Shown one piece after another: positions 27,222 to 35,617 of a DNA stretch of 64,000 nucleotides (its first letter is position 1; every line of letters starts with the position of its first letter). The notes under the pieces are model-generated. The model ran no database searches. It was not told the DNA's origin and saw nothing but the letters and a program-made list of their open reading frames with translations. The translations under genes were made by a program, and so were the position numbers. Source of the DNA: Phycicoccus avicenniae (GTDB lineage: Bacteria; Actinomycetota; Actinomycetes; Actinomycetales; Dermatophilaceae); the NCBI RefSeq assembly GCF_018139485.1, contig NZ_JAGSNF010000015.1, positions 1 through 64,000 on the forward strand. The letters are read 5' to 3'.

Positions 27222-28097
27222 TCAGCGGCGGACGGCGCGGACCGACCGAGGCCGCCCGGTGAGGTCCCGGTGGTCGACGACGTCGGTCCACTCCCCCGTC
27301 GCCCGCAGCGCGGTGGGCAGGGACTCGCCCTGGGCGTCGGCGTGCTCCATCACGAGGACGCCGCCGGGACGCAGGAGGACCGCGGCCCGGGCGGCGACGG
27401 CGAGCGGGACGGCGAGCCCGTCGGCCGAGCGACCGTAGAGCGCGACCTCGGGGTCGTGGTCGCGGACCTCGGGGTCGACCGGGGTGGCGCCGTCGGGGAT
27501 GTAGGGCGGGTTGCTCACGACGACGTCGACGGTGCCCTCGAGCTCGGGGAAGGCGGTCGTCGCGTCGCCGAGCCGGAGGTCGACGCGCAGGGGGAGGTCG
27601 CCGACGTTGCGCGTGGCCCAGGCATGGGCTTCGGGGCTCAGCTCGACGGCGTGGACGTCGGCTCCCGGGACCTCGTCGGCGACGGCGAGGGCGAGGGCAC
27701 CCGAGCCGGTGCAGAGGTCGACGACGACGGGGTGGTCGCCGGCGGCGCGGGCGGCGTCGATGGCGTGCTGCGCCGTCACCTCCGTCTCGGGGCGGGGCAC
27801 GAAGACACCGGGACCGACGGCGAGGGTGAGCCGGCGGAAGTACGCCCGCCCGGTGAGGTGCTGGAGCGGGACGCGGGAGCCACGGGCCTCGACGAGCCGG
27901 TCGAGGGTGTCGAGGAACGCGGGATCGACCGGGTCGCGCATGACCATCCGGCGCCGGACGTCCCCCGCGTCGGTGTCGAGGACGAAGGCCGCGAGCTCGA
28001 CGGCGTCGACGTGCGGAGAGGCGATGCCTGCCGCGGCGAGCGTGGCGCGGGCGCCGGTGACGGCGGCGGCGAGCGTCGGGCGGTCAGCGGCGGTCAT
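27222..28097 (-). CDS. prmC: Peptide chain release factor N5-glutamine methyltransferase
   Basis: A 291-residue SAM-dependent methyltransferase that methylates the Gln of the GGQ motif in RF1 and RF2. The SAM-binding motif is VVDLCTGSGALALAVA and the catalytic NPPY motif is VVSNPPYIPDG. The N-terminal helical domain (about residues 1-95) positions the release factor and includes PLQHLTGRAYFRRLTL and VFVPRPETE. ATG 28097 overlaps the stop of a 17-codon mini-ORF that in turn overlaps the prfA stop, so the substrate and its modifying enzyme seem to be translated as a relay. Confidence 0.95.
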   Translation of the reverse strand: MTAADRPTLAAAVTGARATLAAAGIASPHVDAVELAAFVLDTDAGDVRRRMVMRDPVDPAFLDTLDRLVEARGSRVPLQHLTGRAYFRRLTLAVGPGVFVPRPETEVTAQHAIDAARAAGDHPVVVDLCTGSGALALAVADEVPGADVHAVELSPEAHAWATRNVGDLPLRVDLRLGDATTAFPELEGTVDVVVSNPPYIPDGATPVDPEVRDHDPEVALYGRSADGLAVPLAVAARAAVLLRPGGVLVMEHADAQGESLPTALRATGEWTDVVDHRDLTGRPRSVRAVRR

Positions 28098-28147
28098 CGG
28101 TCGGTGCTGCTCATCGGTCGGTGTCGCTCATCGGTCAGGCCGGTCAT
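28094..28147 (-). CDS. 17-codon mini-ORF linking prfA and prmC
   Basis: An ATG overlapping the prfA stop (ATGA, 28144-28147) opens a frame of 17 codons ([17 protein letters not shown]). Its TGA overlaps the prmC ATG (ATGA, 28094-28097). The 46-bp gap is built of imperfect direct repeats of CATCGGTC spaced about 17 bp, so it probably arose by local duplication of the stop-start junction. The peptide itself need not be functional. The arrangement would let a terminating ribosome restart twice and reach prmC. Confidence 0.45.
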   Translation of the reverse strand: MTGLTDERHRPMSSTDR

Positions 28148-29220
28148 CGGTCCGCGAGCGCGGCGAGCTTCGCGGCCTCGTCGGCGTCGACGGCCGAGGT
28201 GACGACGGCGTCGAGGTCGCCGTCGAGGACGCCGTCGAGGGCGTGCGCCTTGTAGCCGGTGCGGTGGTCGCTGATCCGGTTCTCGGGGAAGTTGTACGTG
28301 CGGATGCGCTCGGACCGGTCGACGGTGCGGACCTGGCTCGCCCGGGCGGTGGCGTCGGCGGCGTTGCGCTCGTCCATCGCCATCCGGTGCAGCCGCGCGC
28401 GCAGCACCCGCAGGGCGGCCTCGCGGTTCTGCAGCTGGGACTTCTCGTTCTGGCACGAGACGACGACGCCGGTCGGGAGGTGGGTGATGCGGACCGCGGA
28501 GTCGGTCGTGTTGACGCTCTGGCCGCCGGGGCCGCTGGAGCGGAAGACGTCGATGCGCAGGTCGTTCGGGTCGATGCTCACCTCGACCTCCTCGGCCTCC
28601 GGCATGACCCAGACGCCGGCGGCGGAGGTGTGGATGCGGCCCTGGCTCTCGGTGACCGGCACGCGCTGGACGCGGTGCACGCCGCCCTCGTACTTCAGCA
28701 GGGCCCACGGCGCCTCGCCGGGCTGGGGCGTGCCGCGGGACTTCACGGAGACGCGGACGTCCTTGTAGCCGCCGAGCTCGGCCTCGGTCGCGTCGAGGAC
28801 CTCGGTGCGCCAGCCGCGGCGCTCGGCGAAGCGCAGGTACATCCGCAGCAGGTCACCGGCGAAGAGGGCCGACTCGGCGCCGCCCTCCCCCGCCTTGACC
28901 TCGAGGATGACGTCGCGGTCGTCCTCCGGGTCGCGGGGGACGAGCAGCCGGCGCAGCCGGTCCTCGGCGGCGGTGACGGCGTCCTCGAGGGCGGGCAGCT
29001 CGTCGGCGAACGCGGGGTCCTCGGCGGCGAGCTCGCGGGCGGCGTCGAGGTCGTCACGCGCGGCGGTCCAGGCGCGGTGCCCGGCGACGACCGGCCCGAG
29101 GGCGGCGTAGCGGCGGTTGACCTCGCGCAGGCGGTCCGGGTCGGGCGCGACGGCGGGGTCGGCCATCTCCCGCTCCAGGGCGGCGTGCTCGGCGACGAGC
29201 GCCTCGGCGGACTCGAGCAT
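28144..29220 (-). CDS. prfA: Peptide chain release factor 1
   Basis: A 358-residue class I release factor recognising UAA and UAG. The catalytic GGQ lies in [18 protein letters not shown]. The PxT codon-recognition tripeptide of RF1 is present as PVT in [20 protein letters not shown] 29220 has GGGAGGAGG upstream and gives the normal length; an upstream in-frame ATG would add 11 residues and runs into a hairpin. It lies downstream of rpmE beyond a terminator and two further perfect hairpins, and is coupled to prmC by a mini-ORF. Confidence 0.96.
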   Translation of the reverse strand: MLESAEALVAEHAALEREMADPAVAPDPDRLREVNRRYAALGPVVAGHRAWTAARDDLDAARELAAEDPAFADELPALEDAVTAAEDRLRRLLVPRDPEDDRDVILEVKAGEGGAESALFAGDLLRMYLRFAERRGWRTEVLDATEAELGGYKDVRVSVKSRGTPQPGEAPWALLKYEGGVHRVQRVPVTESQGRIHTSAAGVWVMPEAEEVEVSIDPNDLRIDVFRSSGPGGQSVNTTDSAVRITHLPTGVVVSCQNEKSQLQNREAALRVLRARLHRMAMDERNAADATARASQVRTVDRSERIRTYNFPENRISDHRTGYKAHALDGVLDGDLDAVVTSAVDADEAAKLAALADR

Positions 29221-29251
29221 CCGACCTCCTCCTCCCACCTCATCCGTCTCC

Positions 29252-29276
29252 ACATTTCGGGGTCACCCCGAAATGT
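29252..29276. repeat. Near-perfect 25-bp palindrome before prfA
   Basis: ACATTTCGGGGT-C-ACCCCGAAATGT: two 12-bp arms around one base, 32 bp before the prfA ATG. As RNA it would form an 11-12-bp hairpin within the prfA leader, ending just upstream of the ribosome site. It is too close to the start and too symmetrical to be only the rpmE terminator. It could be an operator or a regulatory leader hairpin. Confidence 0.7.
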
Positions 29277-29281
29277 CCGGT

Positions 29282-29328
29282 GAGACAAGGGAACGGTTGT
29301 CGTGTGTCGCGGGACGTTCCCTTGTCTC
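29282..29328. repeat. 14-bp perfect inverted repeat upstream of prfA
   Basis: GAGACAAGGGAACG and CGTTCCCTTGTCTC are exact reverse complements separated by 19 bp. The element lies only 5 bp from the 29252-29276 palindrome and 58 bp past the rpmE terminator. The arms are less GC-rich than their surroundings. The function is unknown: a second terminator, an attenuator for prfA or a small mobile or repetitive extragenic element are all possible. Confidence 0.7.
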
Positions 29329-29385
29329 GATGACCGCGAGGCGCCGACGCCCCGTGACCCGTCCTGCCGCCCGCCGGCAGACGAC

Positions 29386-29423
29386 GATGCGCCGGCCCAC
29401 CCGCAGGGGTGGACCGGCGCATC
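29386..29423 (-). terminator. rpmE terminator hairpin
   Basis: GATGCGCCGGCCCACC pairs with GGTGGACCGGCGCATC (16 bp with one mismatch) around a 6-base loop. It begins 7 bp after the rpmE stop codon, a typical place for an intrinsic terminator. Confidence 0.8.
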
Positions 29424-29430
29424 GGGGGTG

Positions 29431-29646
29431 CTACTTGGCGGCCTTCTTGCCGTAGCGGGCCTCGAACCGGGCCACGCGGCCACCGGTGTCGAGGATCTTC
29501 TGCTTGCCCGTGTAGAACGGGTGGCAGGCCGAGCAGACGTCGGCGTGGATGACGCCGTTCTCCGCCGTGCTGCGCGTGGTGAACGTGTTGCCGCACGTGC
29601 AGGTGACGGTGGTCTCCCCGTACGCGGGGTGGATGTCCTTCTTCAC
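29431..29646 (-). CDS. rpmE: 50S ribosomal protein L31 (zinc-binding form)
   Basis: A 71-residue ribosomal protein beginning [19 protein letters not shown] 29646 is the start: AGGAGAG lies just before it and length matches the family, whereas the upstream ATG would add an unrelated extension. Four cysteines (C16, C18, C38, C41) make this the zinc-containing L31 type, which can release zinc and be exchanged for a Cys-less paralogue during zinc starvation. A SigR-type promoter lies about 160 bp upstream. In Streptomyces coelicolor rpmE is a known SigR target. Confidence 0.96.
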   Translation of the reverse strand: MKKDIHPAYGETTVTCTCGNTFTTRSTAENGVIHADVCSACHPFYTGKQKILDTGGRVARFEARYGKKAAK

Positions 29647-29808
29647 GATTCTCTCCTTGGATGTCCCCGGGTCGGCGGGCCCAGCACCGTGCTGCAAACC
29701 CTGTGGCGCCCCGCCTGCGACCCTCGTGGGGAGGTCGCTCAGGAAACGCGTCTGTGCCGTGAACCGGTCCAGCGGTCAAGTGTGCCAGAGCAGGCACACG
29801 GTGACCTA

Positions 29809-29835
29809 AACGGCGGCCCCTCCCCCGGCATTCCC
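29809..29835 (-). promoter_or_regulatory. SigR/SigH-type (thiol-oxidative stress) promoter for rpmE
   Basis: Read leftward, GGGAAT (29835-29830), exactly 18 bases and GTT (29811-29809) match the S. coelicolor SigR consensus GGGAAT-N18-GTT in every defined position. It faces rpmE, whose start lies about 160 bp downstream, within the gap between the GHKL gene stop and rpmE. Zinc-thiolate L31 is a reported member of the SigR regulon, so the target makes sense. Confidence 0.75.
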
Positions 29836-29858
29836 GCCGAAGGGGGCACGAGCGACCC

Positions 29859-30308
29859 TCAGACGGCGCTGAGGTGACGGCGCGCGGGAGCGGCGACGGG
29901 CACCGGCCACCAGATCCGCACGGAGGTCCCGACACCCTCGACGGAGGCGACGTTGACCTGCCCGCCGTAGGACTCGACCGCGAGCGCCATCGCCCGCGTG
30001 TCGGCGCGGTCGGCGTGCGTGCCGGAGCCGGTGTCGACGATGTCGAGCGCGACGCCGTGGTCGGTGCGGTGGAGGTCGAGGACGACGGCCGTACCGGAGG
30101 CGCACGTCGACACGGCCTGTCCGGCGACGTCGAGGACGGCGTCGTGGACGTACCGCTCGACCCCGGGGACGGCGAGGTCACCCGACCCGAGCTCGAGGCT
30201 CAGCTGCACCCCGCGCGCGGTCGCGACGGGACGCAGCGACTCCACGACCCGCACGAGGACGGAGGTGAGGTCGCAGGTGTCGGGGCGGGCGGTCGGGTCG
30301 GTGAGCAT
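29859..30308 (-). CDS. Stand-alone GHKL/HATPase_c domain protein
   Basis: A 149-residue protein that looks like only the ATP-binding half of a histidine kinase. The N-terminal part (LTSVLVRVVESLRPVATARGVQLSLEL) is the lead-in helix and strand. VALDIVDTGSGTHADRADTRAMALAVESYGGQVNVASVEGVGTSVRIWWP holds the G1 (DTGSG), F/G2-like (GVGTSV) elements and final strand. The usual N-box Asn is not evident (AVLDVAGQAVS), and there is no phospho-acceptor His domain. It may be an anti-sigma-type kinase relative, or a degenerate sensor that no longer binds ATP. Nothing adjacent is an obvious partner. Confidence 0.65.
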   Translation of the reverse strand: MLTDPTARPDTCDLTSVLVRVVESLRPVATARGVQLSLELGSGDLAVPGVERYVHDAVLDVAGQAVSTCASGTAVVLDLHRTDHGVALDIVDTGSGTHADRADTRAMALAVESYGGQVNVASVEGVGTSVRIWWPVPVAAPARRHLSAV

Positions 30309-30483
30309 CGGGCGCTCCTCTCGGGTCCGGCGCCGGACGGGCGCCGCTGCTCGTGAACGTAGTGAGGCCGCGGCCCGCCCCGTCCACGGATCGCCCGTCG
30401 CTCCACCCGAACGGCCGAGCGGCCCATCACCCGCTCACCGCGACCGGGTGGCCTGTCGGTGGAGGCCGCTACCGTCGCGCGTC

Positions 30484-31338
30484 ATGAGGTTCGGAGCCGT
30501 CCTGCCGTTCGTGTCCGAGAAGCAGTTCGTCGACCTGGCCCGGATCGCCGAGGACTCCGGGTGGGACATGGTGCTCACCTGGGAGGCGGTCTGGGCGCAG
30601 GACGCGTGGGCGACGCTCGCCGCCGCCGCGACGGTCACCGAGCGCATCCGGCTCGGCACGCTCATCACCCCGGTGTCCCGGTACCGGCCGTGGGACCTCG
30701 CGAGCCGGGTGGGGTCGGTCGACCGGCTGTCCGACGGCCGGGTCACGCTCGGCGTCGGGCTCGGGGCGCTCCACGACAACTGGCTCGCCTTCGAGCCGGA
30801 CGAGGGACGCGGGGTCCGGGCGGCGAAGGTCGACGAGGGGCTGGCCGTCTACGCCGGGCTGCTCGGCGGCGGACCGTTCGAGTTCTCCGGCGAGCACTGG
30901 ACCGCCCGGCCCGTCGAGATGCTCGCCCCTCCCCCGCCGGTCCAGCGCCCGCACCCGCCGGTGTGGTGCGTCGGGGCGCTCGTCCCCGGCGTGGACCGGC
31001 AGCGGTCGCTCGAACGGGCGGCCCGGTGGCAGGGCGTGCTGCCGGCCGTGGTCGGCGGCACTGTGGACGACCCGGGGTCCCGGCTCACGCCCAGCACCCT
31101 GCGCGAGGTCGTCGACCGCATCGCGGCGCTGCGGGCCGAGGCGGGCCACACGATGGACGGCTACGACGTCGTCGTCGAGGGCGACAGCCACGGCGACTTC
31201 GGCGACGTCCGGCCACCGGTCGAGCCCTGGCGCGAGGCCGGTGCGACGTGGTGGGTCGAGTCGTGGTGGGACCTGCCGGACTCCGACGAGGGCCGCACCG
31301 AGCTGCGCCGCCGCCTCGAGCTCGGTCCGCAGCGCTGA
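30484..31338 (+). CDS. LLM class flavin-dependent oxidoreductase
   Basis: A 284-residue luciferase-like monooxygenase family protein (F420 or FMN TIM barrel). MRFGAVLPF opens the first strand. WDMVLTWEAVWAQDAWATLAAAATVTERIRLGTLITPVSRYRPWDLASRVGSVDRLSDGRVTLGVGLGA is the classical central block, which includes the substrate- and flavin-facing strands. It is shorter than the 330-350 residues of full bacterial luciferase relatives but within the family range. The substrate is unknown. The gene faces rho across a strong shared hairpin. Confidence 0.85.
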   Translation: MRFGAVLPFVSEKQFVDLARIAEDSGWDMVLTWEAVWAQDAWATLAAAATVTERIRLGTLITPVSRYRPWDLASRVGSVDRLSDGRVTLGVGLGALHDNWLAFEPDEGRGVRAAKVDEGLAVYAGLLGGGPFEFSGEHWTARPVEMLAPPPPVQRPHPPVWCVGALVPGVDRQRSLERAARWQGVLPAVVGGTVDDPGSRLTPSTLREVVDRIAALRAEAGHTMDGYDVVVEGDSHGDFGDVRPPVEPWREAGATWWVESWWDLPDSDEGRTELRRRLELGPQR

Positions 31339-31375
31339 CCCCCGCGACCCGGCGCCGCGCGAGGATCCGGGGCAA

Positions 31376-31416
31376 CGGAACACGCCGCCCGCGAAAGTCG
31401 CAGGCGGCGTGTTCCG
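31376..31416. terminator. Bidirectional terminator between flavin oxidoreductase and rho
   Basis: CGGAACACGCCGCC pairs perfectly with GGCGGCGTGTTCCG (14 bp). The loop itself pairs GCGA with TCGC around AAG, continuing the stem after one mismatch. It sits 37 bp after the oxidoreductase stop and 25 bp past the rho stop. Confidence 0.85.
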
Positions 31417-31440
31417 GTCACTCGAGCGGTGAGGCGCTCG

Positions 31441-33354
31441 TCACTCGTCCTCGTCGTCGAGCTTGATCGAGCTCGTCTGCTGCACCTGCATGAGGAACTC
31501 GTAGTTGTTCTTCGTCTTCTTCAGGCGGTCCAGGAGCAGCTCGATGCCCTGCTGGCTGTCGAGCGCGGCGAGCACCCGGCGCAGCTTCCACATGATCTTC
31601 AGCTCCTCGGGGGCGAGGAGGATCTCCTCGCGGCGCGTGCCCGAGTTGTTGACGTCGACCGCGGGGAAGATCCGGCGGTTGGCCAGGCCACGGTCGAGCT
31701 TGAGCTCCATGTTGCCGGTGCCCTTGAACTCCTCGAAGATCACCTCGTCCATCCGCGAGCCGGTCTCGACGAGCGCCGTCGCGAGGATGGTGAGCGAGCC
31801 GCCGTTCTCGATGTTGCGCGCCGCACCGAAGAACTTCTTCGGCGGGTAGAGCGCGGCCGAGTCGACACCACCGGAGAGGATGCGCCCGCTCGCCGGGGCG
31901 GCGAGGTTGTAGGCGCGGCCGAGCTTGGTGATCGAGTCGAGGAGCACGACGACGTCGTGGCCCATCTCGACGAGGCGCTTGGCCCGCTCGATCGCGAGCT
32001 CGGCGACCGTCGTGTGGTCGTCGGCCGGACGGTCGAAGGTCGAGGAGATGACCTCGCCCTTGACGGCCCGCTGCATGTCGGTGACCTCCTCGGGACGCTC
32101 GTCGACGAGGACGACCATGAGGTGGCACTCGGGGTTGTTCGTCGTGATGGCGTTCGCGACGGACTGCATGACCATCGTCTTGCCGGCCTTGGCCGGGGCG
32201 ACGATGAGCCCGCGCTGGCCCTTGCCGATGGGGGCGACGAGGTCGATGATCCGCGTCGTGATGATGCTGCCCTCGGTCTCCAGCCGCAGGCGGTCCTGCG
32301 GGTAGAGCGGGGTCAGCTTGCCGAACTCGGGGCGGCGGCGGGCGTCGTCGACCGACATCCCGTTGACCGTCTCGAGCTTGGCGAGCGGGGTGTACTTCTG
32401 GCGGTTGTTCCGCGAGCCGACGGTCTGCTGCTGCGGCTCCTCGCCGTCGCGCGCCGCCTTGATCGACCCGGTGACGGCGTCGCCCTTGCGCAGCCCGCTG
32501 CGCTTGACGACCTGCATCGGGACGTAGATGTCGCTGCCGCCCGGCAGGTAGCCGGTCGTGCGGACGAACGCGTAGTTGTCGAGGATGTCGAGGATGCCGG
32601 CGACGGGGACGAGCACGTCGTCCTCGCGGACCTGGATCTCGCCGTCGTTCTGGCCGCCGCCCTGGTTCTGGCCGCCGCCGCCCTGGTTCTCGCGGCGCTT
32701 GTCGCGGTTGCGCCCGCGGTTGCGACGCCGCCGGCCGCGGCCGCCGCCGTCCTCGTCGTCGTTGCGGTCGTTCCGGTCGTTGCGGTTGCCCTGGTCGCGG
32801 TTGCCGCCCTGGTTCTGGTTGCCGCCCTGGTCGTTCCCGCGGTCGCGGTTCCGCTCGCCGCGGTCGTTCCGGTCGCCACGGTCCCCACGCTCACCGCGGT
32901 CGCGGTTCTGCTCGTCGCGGTCGTCGCGGGAGGAGTCCCCGCGGTCGTTCCCCCGATCCTCACGACCCTGCTGGTCGCGGTTCTTCTCGCGCCCGCCATG
33001 GTCGTCGCGGGCCCGGCCGTTCTCGCCGTCGCCCCGGCCGCGGTCGCGGCTGCGCCGGCCGCCGTCGTCCTGACGGGACTCGCGGGCCTCGCCGCCGGCA
33101 CCGTTCTCGGTGAGGGCGGGCTGCTCGGCGCGCGGCGCGGGGGCCTCGGCGGCCTTGGTCGAGGCGGCGGGGCCGCTCTCGCCGTTCTGCCGGGCGCGGA
33201 TGGCGGTGACGAGGTCGCCCTTGCGCATCTTCGCCGTGCCGGTGATGCCCATGCTCGACGCAAGGCCCTGCAGCTCGGCGAGGCGCATCGCGGAGAGTGC
33301 TCCGGAGCGGCGCTGGCCGGCGGGCGCCGACGTCTCGATGGTGGTGTCTGTCAC
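31441..33354 (-). CDS. rho: Transcription termination factor Rho with large Arg/Asn/Gly/Asp insertion
   Basis: A 637-residue hexameric RNA helicase that ends transcription. GTG 33354 (MTDTTIETS) has AAGGATCC before it. Residues about 17-55 form the N-terminal helical subdomain (MRLAELQGLASSMGI...KGDLVTAIRARQ). Residues about 56-237 are a low-complexity insertion with DRGERGDRGDRNDRG- and QNQGGGQN-like runs. From 238 the OB-fold RNA-binding domain (DNYAFVRTTGYLPG), Walker A (APAKAGKTMV), Walker B (VVVLLDSITKLGRAYN) and Q/R-loop regions are all normal. Extended disordered inserts are typical of actinobacterial Rho and add RNA affinity. The 223-bp upstream gap may be an autoregulatory leader. 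Confidence 0.97.
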   Translation of the reverse strand: MTDTTIETSAPAGQRRSGALSAMRLAELQGLASSMGITGTAKMRKGDLVTAIRARQNGESGPAASTKAAEAPAPRAEQPALTENGAGGEARESRQDDGGRRSRDRGRGDGENGRARDDHGGREKNRDQQGREDRGNDRGDSSRDDRDEQNRDRGERGDRGDRNDRGERNRDRGNDQGGNQNQGGNRDQGNRNDRNDRNDDEDGGGRGRRRRNRGRNRDKRRENQGGGGQNQGGGQNDGEIQVREDDVLVPVAGILDILDNYAFVRTTGYLPGGSDIYVPMQVVKRSGLRKGDAVTGSIKAARDGEEPQQQTVGSRNNRQKYTPLAKLETVNGMSVDDARRRPEFGKLTPLYPQDRLRLETEGSIITTRIIDLVAPIGKGQRGLIVAPAKAGKTMVMQSVANAITTNNPECHLMVVLVDERPEEVTDMQRAVKGEVISSTFDRPADDHTTVAELAIERAKRLVEMGHDVVVLLDSITKLGRAYNLAAPASGRILSGGVDSAALYPPKKFFGAARNIENGGSLTILATALVETGSRMDEVIFEEFKGTGNMELKLDRGLANRRIFPAVDVNNSGTRREEILLAPEELKIMWKLRRVLAALDSQQGIELLLDRLKKTKNNYEFLMQVQQTSSIKLDDEDE

Positions 33355-33577
33355 GAAGGATCCTTCCCCTCGCTCGTGGACCGGCGAACACGCCGGTCTG
33401 GCTGGAAGAGGCCACACCCGGTCCGAGCAGCCGTGATCGGCCACGTCGTCAAACCCTGAGGTGTGGGGAGCGCTCCGCCGCAGGCAACGGGCCTGGGGCC
33501 CGGCATCGGCTGCGGGCGCCCCTCAACCGTACCACCGACGGGCCCGGAACCCGAGGAAGGTCAACGGGATCGGCCGT

Positions 33578-34516
33578 TCAGCCCCCGGCGAGCACCTCGA
33601 CCTCGGCCCCGCACGCCGGGATGCCGGGGGTGTGCACGCGCCAGCGGTCGTCGCCGTGCGCCCGCACGTCCTCGACCCGGTCGCGCGCGGCGAGGACGAG
33701 GACGGACGGCCCGGCGCCGGAGATCGCCGCCGCGTGCCCGGCCGCCCGGAGCGCGTCGACGAGCGCCATCGACTCGGGGTAGGATCCGCGCCGCGCCTCC
33801 TGGTGCAGCCAGTCCCGGGTCGCCTCGACGAGGTGCTCGGGTGCGGCCCCGACGGCGTACGCGAAGAGCGCCGCCCGCGCCGAGTTGGAGGCGGCGTCGG
33901 CGAGCCGGACCTGCTGCGGCAGGACGGACCTCGCGCGTGCCGTCGACAGCTGGACGTCCGGCGCGAAGACGACCGGCTCGACGTCGGGGTGCACCGGCAG
34001 GTGCACCGTCGTCGTCCGCTCGCCCTCGGTCCACGACAGCGTGACGCCCCCGTAGACGCTCGCCGAGGCGTTGTCCGGGTGCCCCTCGAGCCGGGCCGCG
34101 AGGCTGTTCGCCCGGTCCCGGTCGACGTCGCCCGACCACTCCCCCGACGACACGTCGACGAGGGCGAAGGCGGCGACGATCCCCGTGACGATGGCCGTCG
34201 CCGACGACCCCATCCCCCGCCCGTGCGGCACCGCGTTCTCGCAGGACAGGCGCAGCCCGGCCGGCGGCTCGACGCCGATCTCCGACCACGCCGCGCGCAT
34301 CGCCCGGTGGACGAGGTGGGTCTCGTCGAGCGGGACCGCCCCCTCCCCCTCGCCACTGACCTCGACGACGAGGCCGGGCTCCTCGGTCACGACCGCCCGG
34401 CAGACGTCCCACACCCCGAGGGCGCAGCCGACGGAGTCGAACCCCGGGCCGAGGTTCGCGCTGCTCGCCGGGACCCGCACCTGGACGGCGACCCCGGGAC
34501 GCAGCACGACGCTCAC
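33578..34516 (-). CDS. thrB: Homoserine kinase
   Basis: A 312-residue GHMP kinase that phosphorylates homoserine with ATP. The N-terminus has [25 protein letters not shown], the ATP loop is [14 protein letters not shown], and the C-terminal motif is [17 protein letters not shown] 34516 overlaps the thrC stop by four bases (GTGA), which sets the start. Last gene of the argS-lysA-hom-thrC-thrB operon. Confidence 0.95.
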   Translation of the reverse strand: MSVVLRPGVAVQVRVPASSANLGPGFDSVGCALGVWDVCRAVVTEEPGLVVEVSGEGEGAVPLDETHLVHRAMRAAWSEIGVEPPAGLRLSCENAVPHGRGMGSSATAIVTGIVAAFALVDVSSGEWSGDVDRDRANSLAARLEGHPDNASASVYGGVTLSWTEGERTTTVHLPVHPDVEPVVFAPDVQLSTARARSVLPQQVRLADAASNSARAALFAYAVGAAPEHLVEATRDWLHQEARRGSYPESMALVDALRAAGHAAAISGAGPSVLVLAARDRVEDVRAHGDDRWRVHTPGIPACGAEVEVLAGG

Positions 34517-35616
34517 CCCTCGAGCCCCAGCGCCGTCGCGACCGAGTAGGCGTCGACGGGCACGCGGACCGGCTCGACGTCCGCGCCGTCGGCGGTGCGC
34601 AGCGCCCACTGCGGGTCCTTGAGGCCGTGCCCGGTGACGGTGCAGACGACCGTCGCGTCGGCCGGCACCCGGCCGGCGCGGGACATCTTGACCAGGCCGG
34701 CGATGCTCGCCGCCGACCCGGGCTCGACGAAGACGCCCTCGGTCGAGGACAGCAGCCGGTGCGCCTCGAGGATCTCCTCGTCGGTCACGGAGTCGATGGT
34801 CCCGCCGGACTCGTCGCGGGCGGCCTCGGCCTGCTTCCACGACGCGGGGTTGCCGATCCGGATGGCCGTCGCGACCGTCTCCGGCTCGTCGACGGGGTGG
34901 CCGAGGACGATCGGCGCGGCGCCGGCGGCCTGGAAGCCCCACATCTGCGGGCGCCGGGTCGCGACAGCAGCGAGCTCCACCCCGTCCACCCCGGGCGTCG
35001 TCGTCGCGTACTCCGTGTACCCGCGCCAGTACGCGGTGATGTTGCCGGCGTTGCCGACGGGAAGGACGTGGATGTCGGGGGCGTCGCCGAGCGCGTCGAC
35101 GACCTCGAAGGCCGCCGTCTTCTGCCCCTCGATCCGCGCCGGGTTGACGGAGTTCACGAGGTCGACGGGGTAGGACTCGGCGAGCTTGCGGGCGACGGTG
35201 AGGCAGTCGTCGAAGTTCCCCTCGACCTGGATGAGCTGGGCGCCGTGGGCGATGGCCTGGCTCAGCTTGCCCATCGCGATCTTGCCGTCGGGCACGAGGA
35301 CGGCGCACGTCATCCCGGCCTTGACGGCGTACGCGGCGGCGGAGGCGGAGGTGTTGCCGGTGCTCGCGCAGATGACGGCCTTGGCGCCGGCGAGCTTGGC
35401 CGCCGAGATCGCCGCCGTCATCCCCCGGTCCTTGAACGACGCCGTCGGGTTGAGCCCCTCGTACTTGACGAGGACGTTGGCCCCGGTGCGCTCGGACAGC
35501 CCTTCGCACGGGATGAGCGGGGTGCCGCCCTCGTGGAGGGTGACGACCGGCGCCCCGGCGAGGCTCGGCAGCCGCTCGGCGTACTCGCGGATGACCCCGC
35601 GCCACTGGTGTGCCAT
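34513..35616 (-). CDS. thrC: Threonine synthase
   Basis: A 367-residue PLP enzyme turning O-phosphohomoserine into threonine. The PLP lysine is in [26 protein letters not shown] and [17 protein letters not shown] bind the cofactor phosphate. One base separates it from hom and four overlap thrB, so the three threonine genes are translated together. Confidence 0.96.
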   Translation of the reverse strand: MAHQWRGVIREYAERLPSLAGAPVVTLHEGGTPLIPCEGLSERTGANVLVKYEGLNPTASFKDRGMTAAISAAKLAGAKAVICASTGNTSASAAAYAVKAGMTCAVLVPDGKIAMGKLSQAIAHGAQLIQVEGNFDDCLTVARKLAESYPVDLVNSVNPARIEGQKTAAFEVVDALGDAPDIHVLPVGNAGNITAYWRGYTEYATTTPGVDGVELAAVATRRPQMWGFQAAGAAPIVLGHPVDEPETVATAIRIGNPASWKQAEAARDESGGTIDSVTDEEILEAHRLLSSTEGVFVEPGSAASIAGLVKMSRAGRVPADATVVCTVTGHGLKDPQWALRTADGADVEPVRVPVDAYSVATALGLEG

Positions 35617-35617
35617 G

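Noticed and set aside
31429-33459. 676-codon open frame on + over rho
   Set aside because: It is antisense to rho, with Ala/Val/Leu runs produced by complementing the Asn/Asp/Arg-rich insertion.
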